A DNA stretch of 64,000 nucleotides. It comes from JAGOPY01 sp964619555 (GTDB taxonomy: Bacteria; Bacteroidota; Bacteroidia; Bacteroidales; JAGOPY01). A model generated the notes under the pieces. That model saw nothing but the letters and a program-made list of their open reading frames with translations, did not search any database and was not told the origin of the DNA. The stretch spans positions 22,096 through 86,095 of the forward strand of contig CAZUDV010000017.1 in assembly GCA_964619555.1 (NCBI GenBank). The letters are read 5' to 3'. Position numbers and translations under genes: made by a program. Positions 36,623 to 45,082 of this stretch are shown here, piece by piece. Position 1 is the stretch's first letter. Each line of letters begins with the position of its first letter.

Positions 36623-37348
36623 TTAAGACATCCTCATATAACGGATCACCACAAGGCTCACGATCAATAAGATACCTATTCCAAGGGCCCAGCCGGAAAC
36701 CGGTACGGCTCCACCCAGGTCATAATAAATAGTGCCATTCCAGGTCCGTGGGATAAAAAGATCATCGAAATGTGTATCCCCTCCAAGGCCTATTCCGGCA
36801 GTGATTCTCAGGTTGGCATCTGAAAAAGTATTGTTACCATTGGTATAATACATCAAGGAGGGTGGGTTGAGGCCCATTGCTGTTGTTGTCAGGTAGAATC
36901 CATATACCTGGCCGGCTTCGAGGGTGATCCCACCGAGGTTGACCGGGGTTGGCACATTGATGCCCAATGGATTCACGAGTGGAGCAATCCCAACAAGCGT
37001 CCAGGCGCCTGATGTGTTCTCAAAGCCGACATAAGTGCCGATCTTGTAATAAAAATAGATATCGACCGGAGCCCCGTAGAGGTTCAGGTCGAAGGAATTG
37101 ATGACGATATCGTTGCCACCGATCACTTCAACATCAAACATATTTCCTGCATAGGAATTGTTCGCGGCGAAGAAAGTGGTAATGGAAGTTTCCCTGCTTT
37201 CAGGCAAATTCGTGTTCGGTGCCGGGAATTCAATGAAAACTCCCGCATCGGTTTTGATCATATTTCCTGTTGTCTTTCCCTGGCCAAGCATTACGAGTGA
37301 AATGCCCATCATAAAAAGAACGAAAAAAGATTTGGATAAATTCTTCAT
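36623..37348 (-). CDS. Exported beta-rich protein with PVSxWAL C-terminal signal
   Basis: 241 aa with signal peptide (to about MLGQ, 22) and a beta-rich domain of unknown family (about 50-205; AGNMFDVEVIGGNDIVINSF segment, GQVYGFYLTT). The C-terminus PVSGWAL, hydrophobic helix and RYMRMS is the same tripartite signal as in 31578-32516. The two proteins share no similarity elsewhere, so the tail is a portable sorting signal. Own terminator (36527-36559) and upstream bipartite element (37425-37460). Confidence 0.8.
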   Translation of the reverse strand: MKNLSKSFFVLFMMGISLVMLGQGKTTGNMIKTDAGVFIEFPAPNTNLPESRETSITTFFAANNSYAGNMFDVEVIGGNDIVINSFDLNLYGAPVDIYFYYKIGTYVGFENTSGAWTLVGIAPLVNPLGINVPTPVNLGGITLEAGQVYGFYLTTTAMGLNPPSLMYYTNGNNTFSDANLRITAGIGLGGDTHFDDLFIPRTWNGTIYYDLGGAVPVSGWALGIGILLIVSLVVIRYMRMS

Positions 37349-37389
37349 AATACTCTAATTAATTGGTTAATAAAAATTATTCATTGATA

Positions 37390-37460
37390 AAAATATACAG
37401 TTTATAAGCATAAAACAAGAAATTGTTGTACGACTAAGCATTCCTTACACTTTTTCGTAC
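37390..37460 (-). promoter_or_regulatory. Promoter region with bipartite GTTGTACG / TTCGTAC element (copy 2)
   Basis: GTTGTACG (37425-37432) and TTCGTAC (37454-37460), starts 29 bp apart. A -7-like TATATTTT is at 37390-37397, 27 bp from the proximal box (30 bp in copy 1). The distal half-site is extended to the palindrome TCGTACGA. Confidence 0.5.
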
Positions 37461-37559
37461 GACTTTAAGTATATCAAAATTGTTAATTCATTTATAATCA
37501 ATGTTCAGACTAATTGGTTAACGGGTGCGAAAAATGGAATCAATGCTATGTTAGATGAC

Positions 37560-39866
37560 CTATTTAACGATTAATTTCTCAATTTCCGCTATCCTTTCCG
37601 TTTTCATCTCGAGGAAATATATCCCGGGAGGCATCCCCTCATCATTGAAAATAAAATGATTCCATCCTTTTTCTAACCTTAATCCCGGAAAATTTTTGAT
37701 TTCTTCCGCGTTGGAATTAAAAATCTTAAAGTTGACCTCCATGGAACGGGGCAGGGTAAATCCGGCCATTCGAATGCCATTGCCGGGATTAGGATATACC
37801 GTCAGCTCAAAGGGTGAAGAATAGCTGGGCTCAGGTGTCGCCGTGGCATTCAGAAAATCATAGATCTGAAATCCGCACACTCCGTCTCCCACTATGGCAT
37901 AATTATCCTTTACCGTCACTCCTTCGGCAAAAACTCCGGTTGGTTTGTAATAAGCAGTTACGAACGGGAAATCGGGAACCGAAACATCCACCACCTGCAC
38001 CCCTCCTAAAATGTAATTGGATACGAAGGCAAACGGCCAGGAAACATCGATGCCGGTACCCCCGTCAGGCAAGGCGCAATATCCCGCCGTGAAGGGCAAA
38101 TAGGGATCGGATACATCGATCACTTCCATACCGCCATTACCGTCGGCCACATAAACATAATTTCCCTTTGCACAGATCTCCTGTGCGCTGCTGACCAGGG
38201 TGGCGAAGCGGGAAATGAACTGGGGATTTTCCGGATCTGCGATATTGAATATGTACAAACCTTTGGTATCCTCTTCTGCAAAAGGCTGATAATCTGCCAG
38301 GAACAGCAAATCTCCATATATATCAAGCGTCTGGACATAGCAAAAGTCTTCCCCTGGCACAGCGCCAGTGAACCATCCAAATTCATGAGCTTTGAGCACC
38401 GGGCTGGCAGGATTTGAAAAATCAACCACACGGAAACCGTCCCACCAGCAGGCAATAAAGGCATAATGGCCTTTCAGGGCAATGTCATACGTCATCACAG
38501 GAGCCATATACTGACCAATCTTTTCAGGCTGGGAAGGATCGGAAATATCCATGATATGAACGGGATTGTTGGCCGTCATGCTTTTCGGAATGAAGATGGC
38601 AAGAGTATCATATATGGCAGCCAGGGCGCCATCGGTCGAATGATATCCAATTTGGACCGGATTGGATTGATCCGTCAGGTCGAATACGCGGAAACCGTTG
38701 GAACCTGCGTATCCATAATTGCCAACCACGGCCACTTCATAAAGGAATCCTGCCAATGGCCACGCAAAAGCCTGAACCGGAGCGAGAGGATCGGAAATAT
38801 CAAGAACCAGGCACCCTTCGGTCCCTCCGGTTGCACCGACAGCATCTCCATTTCCTGCTATAAAGGTCTGGTAACCAGGATAAGTTGAAACCAGCGTTGG
38901 GGCTGATGGATCCGAGATGTCCACCAGGTTGACGCCTCCCTGGTTCGATGTGGAGTTGGCCACGCAAACATATTGATCCGACACGGTAACGCGATAAGGG
39001 AATCCGGGTATCGTGCAGTAACCCTCCAGGGTTATGTTTGCCGGATCGCTGATGTTCACTACTTTCAATCCCAGATTGGAAGAGGCGATGAAGCACAGGG
39101 AATCCCTGACACACAGCCCTGTCACCATTCCGGTGTAGGACCCGGCAATGACCGGATTGGCAGGGTTGGAAAAGTCGATCACCTTCATGCCACTGTTATC
39201 GGCAGCCAGGAAAGCTAAATTCCCCTGGAAGTCCGAATCCCAGATCAGGGGATTGCCTGGTAATGTCCGATGTCCGACCATTACCGGATGTCCCGGATTG
39301 GAGATATCGGCGACATAAAATCCATCCGCAACCGTGACAATATAAACATAATCTCCCCTGCCGAAGACACCACCCCGTGGATAACCGTCGGTGGGGATCC
39401 GGCTAATTCTGACAGGTGCAGCAAAATCACTCACATCCCATACTTCAATACCGGAGAAATACGCTGCAAGGTAAATCCTGCTGGATTCAGGGTCATAGTA
39501 ACTATGGTCGATAATGGCCCTGGCCCTGATTGCAGTGATCAGCACGGGAGCATAAGGATCGCTGATATCAAGCACATTGAGCATCCCTCCTTCTCCGACA
39601 AAAAGAGTATCGCCGGTAGGTGATGCGGAGATGGAAAAACTCTGACCCGCAGGCCAGTTGCCTTCAAATGACATGTTCAGGGAATCAAAGTCGATAACCC
39701 GGCCATCAAAAGCAGGGACAGATAACAAACCGTCAGATGGAAGCGTATGGCCGGCTTTCGGCAAGTCACCGGAAAGCAGCCAATGAGTAGTTTGAGCGGT
39801 CATCTGGGGCTGGAAGCTCCGGAAAAAGGTCATCATGATGAACATGACAAAGATGTAGTTTTTCAT
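37560..39866 (-). CDS. T9SS-secreted LVIVD-repeat protein
   Basis: 768 aa from ATG 39866 (start of a signal peptide; the frame extends 12 codons upstream). About 13 LVIVD-type repeats (LNVLDISDPYAPV, VVNISDPANITL, IMDISDPSQPEKIG and others), forming beta-propellers, cover residues about 70-670. The end is a T9SS C-terminal domain (VYPNPGNGIRMAGF to LIVK). Probably surface-exposed; adhesive or scaffolding role is possible, no catalytic motif seen. Confidence 0.88.
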   Translation of the reverse strand: MKNYIFVMFIMMTFFRSFQPQMTAQTTHWLLSGDLPKAGHTLPSDGLLSVPAFDGRVIDFDSLNMSFEGNWPAGQSFSISASPTGDTLFVGEGGMLNVLDISDPYAPVLITAIRARAIIDHSYYDPESSRIYLAAYFSGIEVWDVSDFAAPVRISRIPTDGYPRGGVFGRGDYVYIVTVADGFYVADISNPGHPVMVGHRTLPGNPLIWDSDFQGNLAFLAADNSGMKVIDFSNPANPVIAGSYTGMVTGLCVRDSLCFIASSNLGLKVVNISDPANITLEGYCTIPGFPYRVTVSDQYVCVANSTSNQGGVNLVDISDPSAPTLVSTYPGYQTFIAGNGDAVGATGGTEGCLVLDISDPLAPVQAFAWPLAGFLYEVAVVGNYGYAGSNGFRVFDLTDQSNPVQIGYHSTDGALAAIYDTLAIFIPKSMTANNPVHIMDISDPSQPEKIGQYMAPVMTYDIALKGHYAFIACWWDGFRVVDFSNPASPVLKAHEFGWFTGAVPGEDFCYVQTLDIYGDLLFLADYQPFAEEDTKGLYIFNIADPENPQFISRFATLVSSAQEICAKGNYVYVADGNGGMEVIDVSDPYLPFTAGYCALPDGGTGIDVSWPFAFVSNYILGGVQVVDVSVPDFPFVTAYYKPTGVFAEGVTVKDNYAIVGDGVCGFQIYDFLNATATPEPSYSSPFELTVYPNPGNGIRMAGFTLPRSMEVNFKIFNSNAEEIKNFPGLRLEKGWNHFIFNDEGMPPGIYFLEMKTERIAEIEKLIVK

Positions 39867-39919
39867 GGCTTGAATTTTTACCCAATTTACGCAAAAAAGC
39901 ATAATTACAGCAAATTGCT

Positions 39920-39927
39920 TACCTTTG
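39920..39927 (+). promoter_or_regulatory. Promoter -7 box of lemA-htpX operon
   Basis: TACCTTTG, exact -7 match, 46 bp before the lemA ATG at 39973. Confidence 0.5.
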
Positions 39928-39972
39928 GTTGTTTACCCAAATAACTGCATTAATCACAAAATAAATCAAATC

Positions 39973-40536
39973 ATGACGTTTATCATCGTTATTCTCGTCC
40001 TGGCTGTCATCCTTGTCTTCTGGCTGGTCAGCCTTTACAACCGCCTGGTACGGTTCCGGAACAACCGGGAAAATGCCTTTGCCGACATTGATGTCCAGCT
40101 GCGCCAGCGCCACGACCTGATCCCTCAACTGGTTGAAGCAGTAAAGGGCTACATGAAGCATGAAAGCACTGTGCTCATTGAAATTACCAATGCCAGGGCC
40201 AATGCTATGAAAGCCGGTACCATTGATGAAAAGATACTGGCAGAAAACCAGCTGACCAGTGCCCTGAGAGGCCTGCAGGTGGCGGTGGAGGCGTACCCGG
40301 ATCTGAAAGCCAGCCAGAATTTCATGCAACTCCAGGCTGAGATCTCCGATGTGGAGAATAAACTGGCCGCGGCCCGCAGGTATTTTAATTCGGCTACAAA
40401 AGAATACAATGTCGCGGTGGAAGTCTTTCCATCCAACATAATTGCCGGATCATTCGGTTTCAGGAAAGAATTGATGTTCGACCTTGGCGAGGAAGGCCGT
40501 GAGAAAATGGAAACCCCTCCGGAGATCAAGTTCTGA
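39973..40536 (+). CDS. lemA: LemA family protein
   Basis: 187 aa from ATG 39973 (the upstream codons lie next to the promoter). One N-terminal membrane helix (FIIVILVLAVILVFWLVSL), then the helical LemA domain with RFRNNRENAFADIDVQLRQR, LIPQLVEAVKGY and NSATKEYNVAVEVFPSN, all typical. The next gene, 4 bp downstream, is an M48 metalloprotease; this pairing is common. Function of LemA is not well defined. Confidence 0.95.
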   Translation: MTFIIVILVLAVILVFWLVSLYNRLVRFRNNRENAFADIDVQLRQRHDLIPQLVEAVKGYMKHESTVLIEITNARANAMKAGTIDEKILAENQLTSALRGLQVAVEAYPDLKASQNFMQLQAEISDVENKLAAARRYFNSATKEYNVAVEVFPSNIIAGSFGFRKELMFDLGEEGREKMETPPEIKF

Positions 40537-40540
40537 AAAT

Positions 40541-41473
40541 ATGAAATACGTCGGGTTGCAGTCCCAGATCTGGCGGAACAACACCAGCTCGATCCTTCTG
40601 TTGATCATGTTCCCGCTGGTGCTTTATGGTTTGTCGTGGATCTTCATGTTTTTCGTTTTCCAGGAAGAAGGCACTTATTCGGTGGATATAACGAACAGGG
40701 GATTTATGCATATGTTCCCCTGGATTACCTTCGGTGTCGCTGTCTGGTTCCTCATCGCCTATTTCTCCCATTCGTCGATGATCATGTCGGCCACGGGATC
40801 CAGGCCGCTGGAAAGAAAAAATAACATGCGGGTTTACAACCTGGCGGAAAACCTGTGCATTGCAGCCGGGATGAAGATGCCGAAGATCCATATCATCGAT
40901 GACGATTCCCTGAATGCTTTTGCCAGCGGGATCAATGAAAGGACCTATGCCGTATCGCTTTCCCGGGGCATTATCGACCGGCTGGATGACCGTGAGCTGG
41001 AAGGGGTGATTGCGCACGAGCTTACCCATATCCGGAACCGGGATGTCAGGCTGCTGATCGTATCCGTCATTTTTGTCGGCATTTTCGCTTTTCTTTCGGA
41101 GATGTTCTTCCGGAGCATGATCTATGGCGGGAGCAGCAGCCGGAAAGGCAAAGGGGGGATTGCGCTTTTGGTCGGGATGGTCCTGGCGCTGGTCGGTTAT
41201 CTGATCACCCTGCTGTTCCGGTTTGCCATATCGCGAAAGCGGGAATATATGGCTGATGCCGGCGGGGCGGAGCTCACAAAGAACCCGCCGGCCCTTGCCT
41301 CTGCACTCAGGAAAATCTCGCAGGATCCCAGGATCGAAGCTGTCAAACGGCAGGATGTGGCACAGATGTTTATCGAGAATCCGCAGGAGAAAAAACGAGC
41401 CGTTTCCTTTTCTCAGTTATTTGCCACCCATCCGCCGATTGAAGAACGGATCCGGCTGCTGGAGCAGTTTTAG
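40541..41473 (+). CDS. M48 family (HtpX-like) membrane metalloprotease
   Basis: 310 aa from ATG 40541. Four hydrophobic helices (about 18-40, 58-75, 172-190, 205-225). Zinc motif HELTH (His159, Glu160, His163) and the third ligand in KREYMADAGG. C-terminal ATHPPIEERIRLLE is an HtpX hallmark. Acts in quality control of membrane proteins. Forms an operon with lemA. Confidence 0.93.
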   Translation: MKYVGLQSQIWRNNTSSILLLIMFPLVLYGLSWIFMFFVFQEEGTYSVDITNRGFMHMFPWITFGVAVWFLIAYFSHSSMIMSATGSRPLERKNNMRVYNLAENLCIAAGMKMPKIHIIDDDSLNAFASGINERTYAVSLSRGIIDRLDDRELEGVIAHELTHIRNRDVRLLIVSVIFVGIFAFLSEMFFRSMIYGGSSSRKGKGGIALLVGMVLALVGYLITLLFRFAISRKREYMADAGGAELTKNPPALASALRKISQDPRIEAVKRQDVAQMFIENPQEKKRAVSFSQLFATHPPIEERIRLLEQF

Positions 41474-41638
41474 TTTTACATTTCGCATTTCGCAATGACA
41501 TTTCGCATTTCGCAAGAACATTTCGCATTTCACAAGAACATTTAGCATTTCACAAGAACATTTCGCATTTCACAATTATTGAGATATGAGAAATGACACT
41601 GAGAAATGAGAAATGACACTGAGAAATGAGAAATGATT
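41474..41638. repeat. CATTTCGCA/GAAATGAG palindromic tract (copy 2, left of four-helix-bundle gene)
   Basis: Words CATTTCGCATTTCACAAGAA then, after ACAATTATTG, GAGAAATGAGAAATGACACT. The two halves are roughly complementary. It is nearly the same as copy 3 (42054-42227), in the same orientation. Confidence 0.85.
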
Positions 41639-41693
41639 TTTTCAACACTCCGGGTATATTTTCCTTTTTATCGGATAAACCATAAAAAAGACT

Positions 41694-42053
41694 ATGAAAA
41701 AAGAATTGGAAAACCGATTGATCAGATTTTCTGTCAGTAATTATGAATTGACAGGAACGATCACTAAAAATGATTATTCAGCCTATCTTTCCAATCAATT
41801 GATCAGGTCCTCCACCTCGGCGGCCCTTAATTATGGGGAAGTACAAGGCGCTGAAACCACCAGGGATTTCATTCATAAAGTTGGAGTTGTTATTAAAGAA
41901 CTACGGGAAAGCCGGGTGAATCTGAAAATTCTCAAGGAAAGCAAATTATGTCAGTCAACAGAAAAGCTCGAATCGTTACTTAAGGAAAATGATGAATTGA
42001 TTGCGATCTTCTATGTCACGTTAAAAACTGCACGGGAAAAGATCACCTTGTGA
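41694..42053 (+). CDS. Four helix bundle protein (S23/IVP type)
   Basis: 119 aa, all-helical, with the family phrases IRFSVSNYEL, LSNQLIRSSTSAALNYGEVQ and FIHKVGVVIKELRESRVNLKIL. These proteins were first seen in intervening sequences of 23S rRNA genes; they oligomerise but their role is unclear. Here the gene is bracketed by directly repeated palindromic tracts, which suggests it moved in as a unit. Confidence 0.88.
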   Translation: MKKELENRLIRFSVSNYELTGTITKNDYSAYLSNQLIRSSTSAALNYGEVQGAETTRDFIHKVGVVIKELRESRVNLKILKESKLCQSTEKLESLLKENDELIAIFYVTLKTAREKITL

Positions 42054-42227
42054 TGCATTTCACAAGAACATTTCGCATTTCGCAAGAACATTTCGCATTT
42101 CACAAGAACATTTAGCATTTCACAAGATCATTTCGCATTTCACAAGATCATTTCGCATTTCGCAAGAACATTTCGCATTTCACAATTATTGAGAAATGAG
42201 AAATGACACTGAGAAATGAGAAATGAT
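42054..42227. repeat. CATTTCGCA/GAAATGAG palindromic tract (copy 3, right of four-helix-bundle gene)
   Basis: Direct repeat of 41474-41638 with one or two extra CATTTCGCATTTCACAAGA units. It begins in the stop region of the four-helix-bundle gene and ends 9 bp before tRNA-Gln. Confidence 0.85.
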
Positions 42228-42235
42228 CCGGAAAG

Positions 42236-42308
42236 TTGCCCGACTAGGGCTCGAACCTAGACTTTTCTGATCCAGAGTCAGACGTGTTGCCAGTTACACC
42301 ATCGGGCA
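42236..42308 (-). tRNA. tRNA-Gln (anticodon CTG)
   Basis: Full cloverleaf on the minus strand: acceptor TGCCCGA/TCGGGCA, anticodon stem TCTGA/TCAGA with loop CTCTGGA (anticodon CUG, codon CAG), T-arm CTAGG/CCTAG with TTCGAGC, discriminator A, no encoded CCA. Glutaminyl-tRNA synthetase is the second gene further on. Confidence 0.93.
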
Positions 42309-42405
42309 GGTTGTGCACTGCGATTTCAGGAGTGCAAAATTATCAAATTTTTGAATGATGAGTTTTGAATTTTGAATTAATTTTATGGTAATGAAGATTT
42401 TTGAC

Positions 42406-42792
42406 ATGAAACGGGTTTTTTGGTCCGGATTCCTTGCCATTGCCATCTGGGCATGCACCTCTTCCAGGGAAAGTGCCAGATCCGATAATGCCCTGCTCCT
42501 GACCGGTTACGACAGCACGCAGTATGAGCTCATCATCATCGATCCGGGATTCGACACATGGTACCTCAAGGTCTTTACACCGGCAGAAGACCGCTCCGAC
42601 GAATACTATCATCATAAGAATTTAATGGCTGTGCCAGTCTGGAACCATTATTTCATGACCGGTCAGCATCGGAATGTCATTGAGAATTACCTCAATTACC
42701 AGCCGGGAATAGACTACGGCATCGAGCTGAACCGAAGGCTTTACTGGTATTTTATGTATATCCAGGAGACTTCCCGGATCAAATTGTTATAA
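42406..42792 (+). CDS. DUF6146-like lipoprotein
   Basis: 128 aa from ATG 42406 (ATGs at 42385 and 42391 are also possible). Lipobox IWAC gives Cys17, followed by a small domain with YELIIIDPGFDTWYL, YYHHKNLMAVPVWNHYF and GIDYGIELNRRLYWYFMYI. This is a family frequent in Bacteroidota (I recall it as DUF6146) with no known role. The stop is 8 bp from the convergent glnS stop. Confidence 0.72.
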   Translation: MKRVFWSGFLAIAIWACTSSRESARSDNALLLTGYDSTQYELIIIDPGFDTWYLKVFTPAEDRSDEYYHHKNLMAVPVWNHYFMTGQHRNVIENYLNYQPGIDYGIELNRRLYWYFMYIQETSRIKLL

Positions 42793-42799
42793 TTCCTGC

Positions 42800-44503
42800 T
42801 CACCCCTTCACCACCTTCGACCAGGTGTCTTTCAGGGATACCGTCCGGTTGAATACCATTTTATCAGGCGTGGTATCCGGATCGACATTGAAATAACCGA
42901 TGCGCTGGAACTGGAAATGCGACATAGGTTGGCTGCCACTTACGCCGGGTTCTATGTAAGCCGGGTAAATCAGCTTCAGTGAGTCTGGGTTTAAAAACTC
43001 CTTGAAATCACGGTCCTTGTGCCCGGCCGGATCGGGATCCATGAACAGGCGGTCATAAAGCCTGACTTCCACAGGTAAGGCATGAGGAACGGAGACCCAG
43101 TGCAACGTGCCTTTCACCTTCTTCTGACTGCCGCCATGACTCCGGGTTTCAGGATCATATGTGCAGTGCAGCTCTATGATTTTGCCATCCGTATCCTTGA
43201 CAACCTCTTCACATTTAATGATATAGGCATTCTTCAGCCTGACCTCGCCTCCGGGATGCAGCCTGAAATACTTGGGCGGAGGGTTCTCCATGAAGTCGTC
43301 CTGTTCAATATACAATTCCCGGCTGAAGGGTACTTTCCTTGAACCGGCATCGGGATCTTCGGGATTGTTCTCCGCATCGAATTCCTCCACCAGCTCTTCC
43401 GGATAGTTCGTGATAACGACTTTCAGGGGATTCAGAACGGCCATGACACGCGGGGCGGTCTTGTTCAGGTCTTCCCGTACGCAGAATTCCAGCAGACCGA
43501 CGTCGATAATGTTTTCTCTTTTAGCCACTCCGATGATTTCGGCGAAGTTGCGGATGGAAGCAGGAGTGTAGCCGCGGCGCCTGAGTCCCGAGATGGTGGG
43601 CATGCGAGGGTCGTCCCAGCCGTTCACCAGGCCTTCCTGCACCAGTTGCAGCAACATTCGCTTGCTCATCACCGTGTAGGTCATATCCAGCCTGGCAAAC
43701 TCGATCTGACGCGGCCTGTATGCGTTCTTATCCTTTACGATCTGGTCCAGGAACCAGTCGTACAACGGCCGGTGCACCTCGAACTCAAGGGTGCAGATGG
43801 AATGGGTTATGCCTTCGATATAGTCAGACTGCCCGTGGGCATAGTCGTACATCGGGTAAATGCACCATTTGTCGCCGGTACGGTGATGAGTGGCATATAG
43901 GATACGATAGAGCACAGGGTCGCGCATGTGCATGTTGGGCGAGGCCATATCGATCTTTGCCCGCAGGATCCGCGAACCTTCCGGAAATTCCCCCTTGCGC
44001 ATCCGTTCGAACAAATCCAGGTTTTCCTCTACCGACCGGTTGCGGAACTGGCTTTCCACACCAGGCTGGGTGGGAATGCCACGGTGTTCGCTGACCTCTT
44101 CGGCGCTGTGATCGTCCACATAAGCCTTGCCTTCCCTGATAAGCATGACGGCCCATTCGTAAAGCTGATCGAAATAATCGGAAGCGAAAAACATGCGGTC
44201 CTCCCAATCGAAACCGAGCCATCGGATATTATCGATGATGGCGTCCACGTATTCCTGTTCTTCCTTGGTCGGATTGGTATCGTCGAAGCGAAGATTGGTC
44301 TTTCCGTTATATTTCTTCGCCAGTCCAAAGTTCAGGCAGATCGATTTGGCGTGGCCGATATGCAGGTATCCGTTGGGTTCGGGAGGGAACCGGGTATGTA
44401 CCCGGCTATCGTTCTTGTTGTTGCGGATATCTTCCTCGATGATCTGCTCGATGAAATTCAGTGATTTCGCGGATTTGTCTTCAGGAATATTATTGAAAGA
44501 CAT
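42800..44503 (-). CDS. glnS: Glutaminyl-tRNA synthetase
   Basis: 567 aa. Class I synthetase with HIGH (YLHIGHAKS, around 49-51), KMSKS-like VMSKR, and the GlnRS catalytic and anticodon-binding domains (RFPPEPNG, FDDTNP, YPMYDYAHGQSDYIEGI segments, LEFEVHRPLYDWF). The length and order match bacterial GlnRS. Charges tRNA-Gln encoded 0.5 kb away. Confidence 0.97.
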   Translation of the reverse strand: MSFNNIPEDKSAKSLNFIEQIIEEDIRNNKNDSRVHTRFPPEPNGYLHIGHAKSICLNFGLAKKYNGKTNLRFDDTNPTKEEQEYVDAIIDNIRWLGFDWEDRMFFASDYFDQLYEWAVMLIREGKAYVDDHSAEEVSEHRGIPTQPGVESQFRNRSVEENLDLFERMRKGEFPEGSRILRAKIDMASPNMHMRDPVLYRILYATHHRTGDKWCIYPMYDYAHGQSDYIEGITHSICTLEFEVHRPLYDWFLDQIVKDKNAYRPRQIEFARLDMTYTVMSKRMLLQLVQEGLVNGWDDPRMPTISGLRRRGYTPASIRNFAEIIGVAKRENIIDVGLLEFCVREDLNKTAPRVMAVLNPLKVVITNYPEELVEEFDAENNPEDPDAGSRKVPFSRELYIEQDDFMENPPPKYFRLHPGGEVRLKNAYIIKCEEVVKDTDGKIIELHCTYDPETRSHGGSQKKVKGTLHWVSVPHALPVEVRLYDRLFMDPDPAGHKDRDFKEFLNPDSLKLIYPAYIEPGVSGSQPMSHFQFQRIGYFNVDPDTTPDKMVFNRTVSLKDTWSKVVKG

Positions 44504-44603
44504 GGGTTTGTAAGGATTTTATAATGCGGATGCAAAATTAAGATTTTTTTGAGGGAGGAATGGGTATATTTTGGAGATTTCCGGATTAATAGTTGAGGTT
44601 TAA

Positions 44604-45075
44604 TTTCTCGCTGATTTTCGCAGATTAAAACGCAGATAAACGCCGATTATGAAAGAAAATGAAATATCTTATGATATCCGGGGTGCTGTATTTAAAGTGT
44701 ACAACACGCTGGGGCCAGGCTTATTGGAGTCGATATATGAACATGCACTAATATATGAGCTCATCAGCAGTGGACATGATGTAAAGAATCAAGTCGGCAT
44801 AAAGGTCAAATATTTAGATAATCCTCTTGAACTCGGGTTCAGGCTAGATATCCTGGTAGATGATTGTGTCATTATTGAAGTCAAATCAGTTGATCAACTC
44901 GCTGATATTCATCATAAACAATTATTGTCATATTTAAAGCTAACGAATATAAGGTTAGGCATATTGGTCAATTTTAACACAACGGAAATCGATAAATCGA
45001 TAATAAGGATCGTAAATAACCTTAAATAGTTATCTGCGCCTATCTGCGAGAGATTCTGCGTTCATCTGCGAGAAA
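44604..45075. mobile_element. Single-gene unit with about 40-bp terminal inverted repeats
   Basis: Left end 44604-44643 and right end 45036-45075 (reverse complement) align without gaps: both begin TTTCTCGC(T/A)GAT, and share CGCAGA and CGCAGATA(A/G)(A/G)CGC later. The repeats enclose only the GxxExxY gene. No target-site duplication is obvious. Confidence 0.6.
44649..45029 (+). CDS. GxxExxY family protein
   Basis: 126 aa. Contains the naming motif GLLESIY (G-x-x-E-x-x-Y) in LGPGLLESIYEHAL and a PD-(D/E)xK nuclease-like core (LDILVDDCVIIEVKS, HHKQLLSYLKLT, GILVNF). The biochemical role is unknown. The gene fills the space between two 40-bp inverted repeats, and no other gene is in the unit. 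Confidence 0.9.
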   Translation: MKENEISYDIRGAVFKVYNTLGPGLLESIYEHALIYELISSGHDVKNQVGIKVKYLDNPLELGFRLDILVDDCVIIEVKSVDQLADIHHKQLLSYLKLTNIRLGILVNFNTTEIDKSIIRIVNNLK

Positions 45076-45082
45076 TACAAAT

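Noticed and set aside
30898..39866. Exosortase or sortase gene that would serve the PVSxWAL proteins
   Set aside because: The only multi-helix membrane protein here (30898-31533) has transporter motifs and no exosortase Cys/Arg/His triad pattern.
41474..42227. Repeat array with CRISPR-like regularity
   Set aside because: The units vary in length, the halves are inversely related, and the intervening unique part is one gene.
43928..44464. Plus-strand frame inside glnS
   Set aside because: Antisense of the highly conserved GlnRS catalytic domain.
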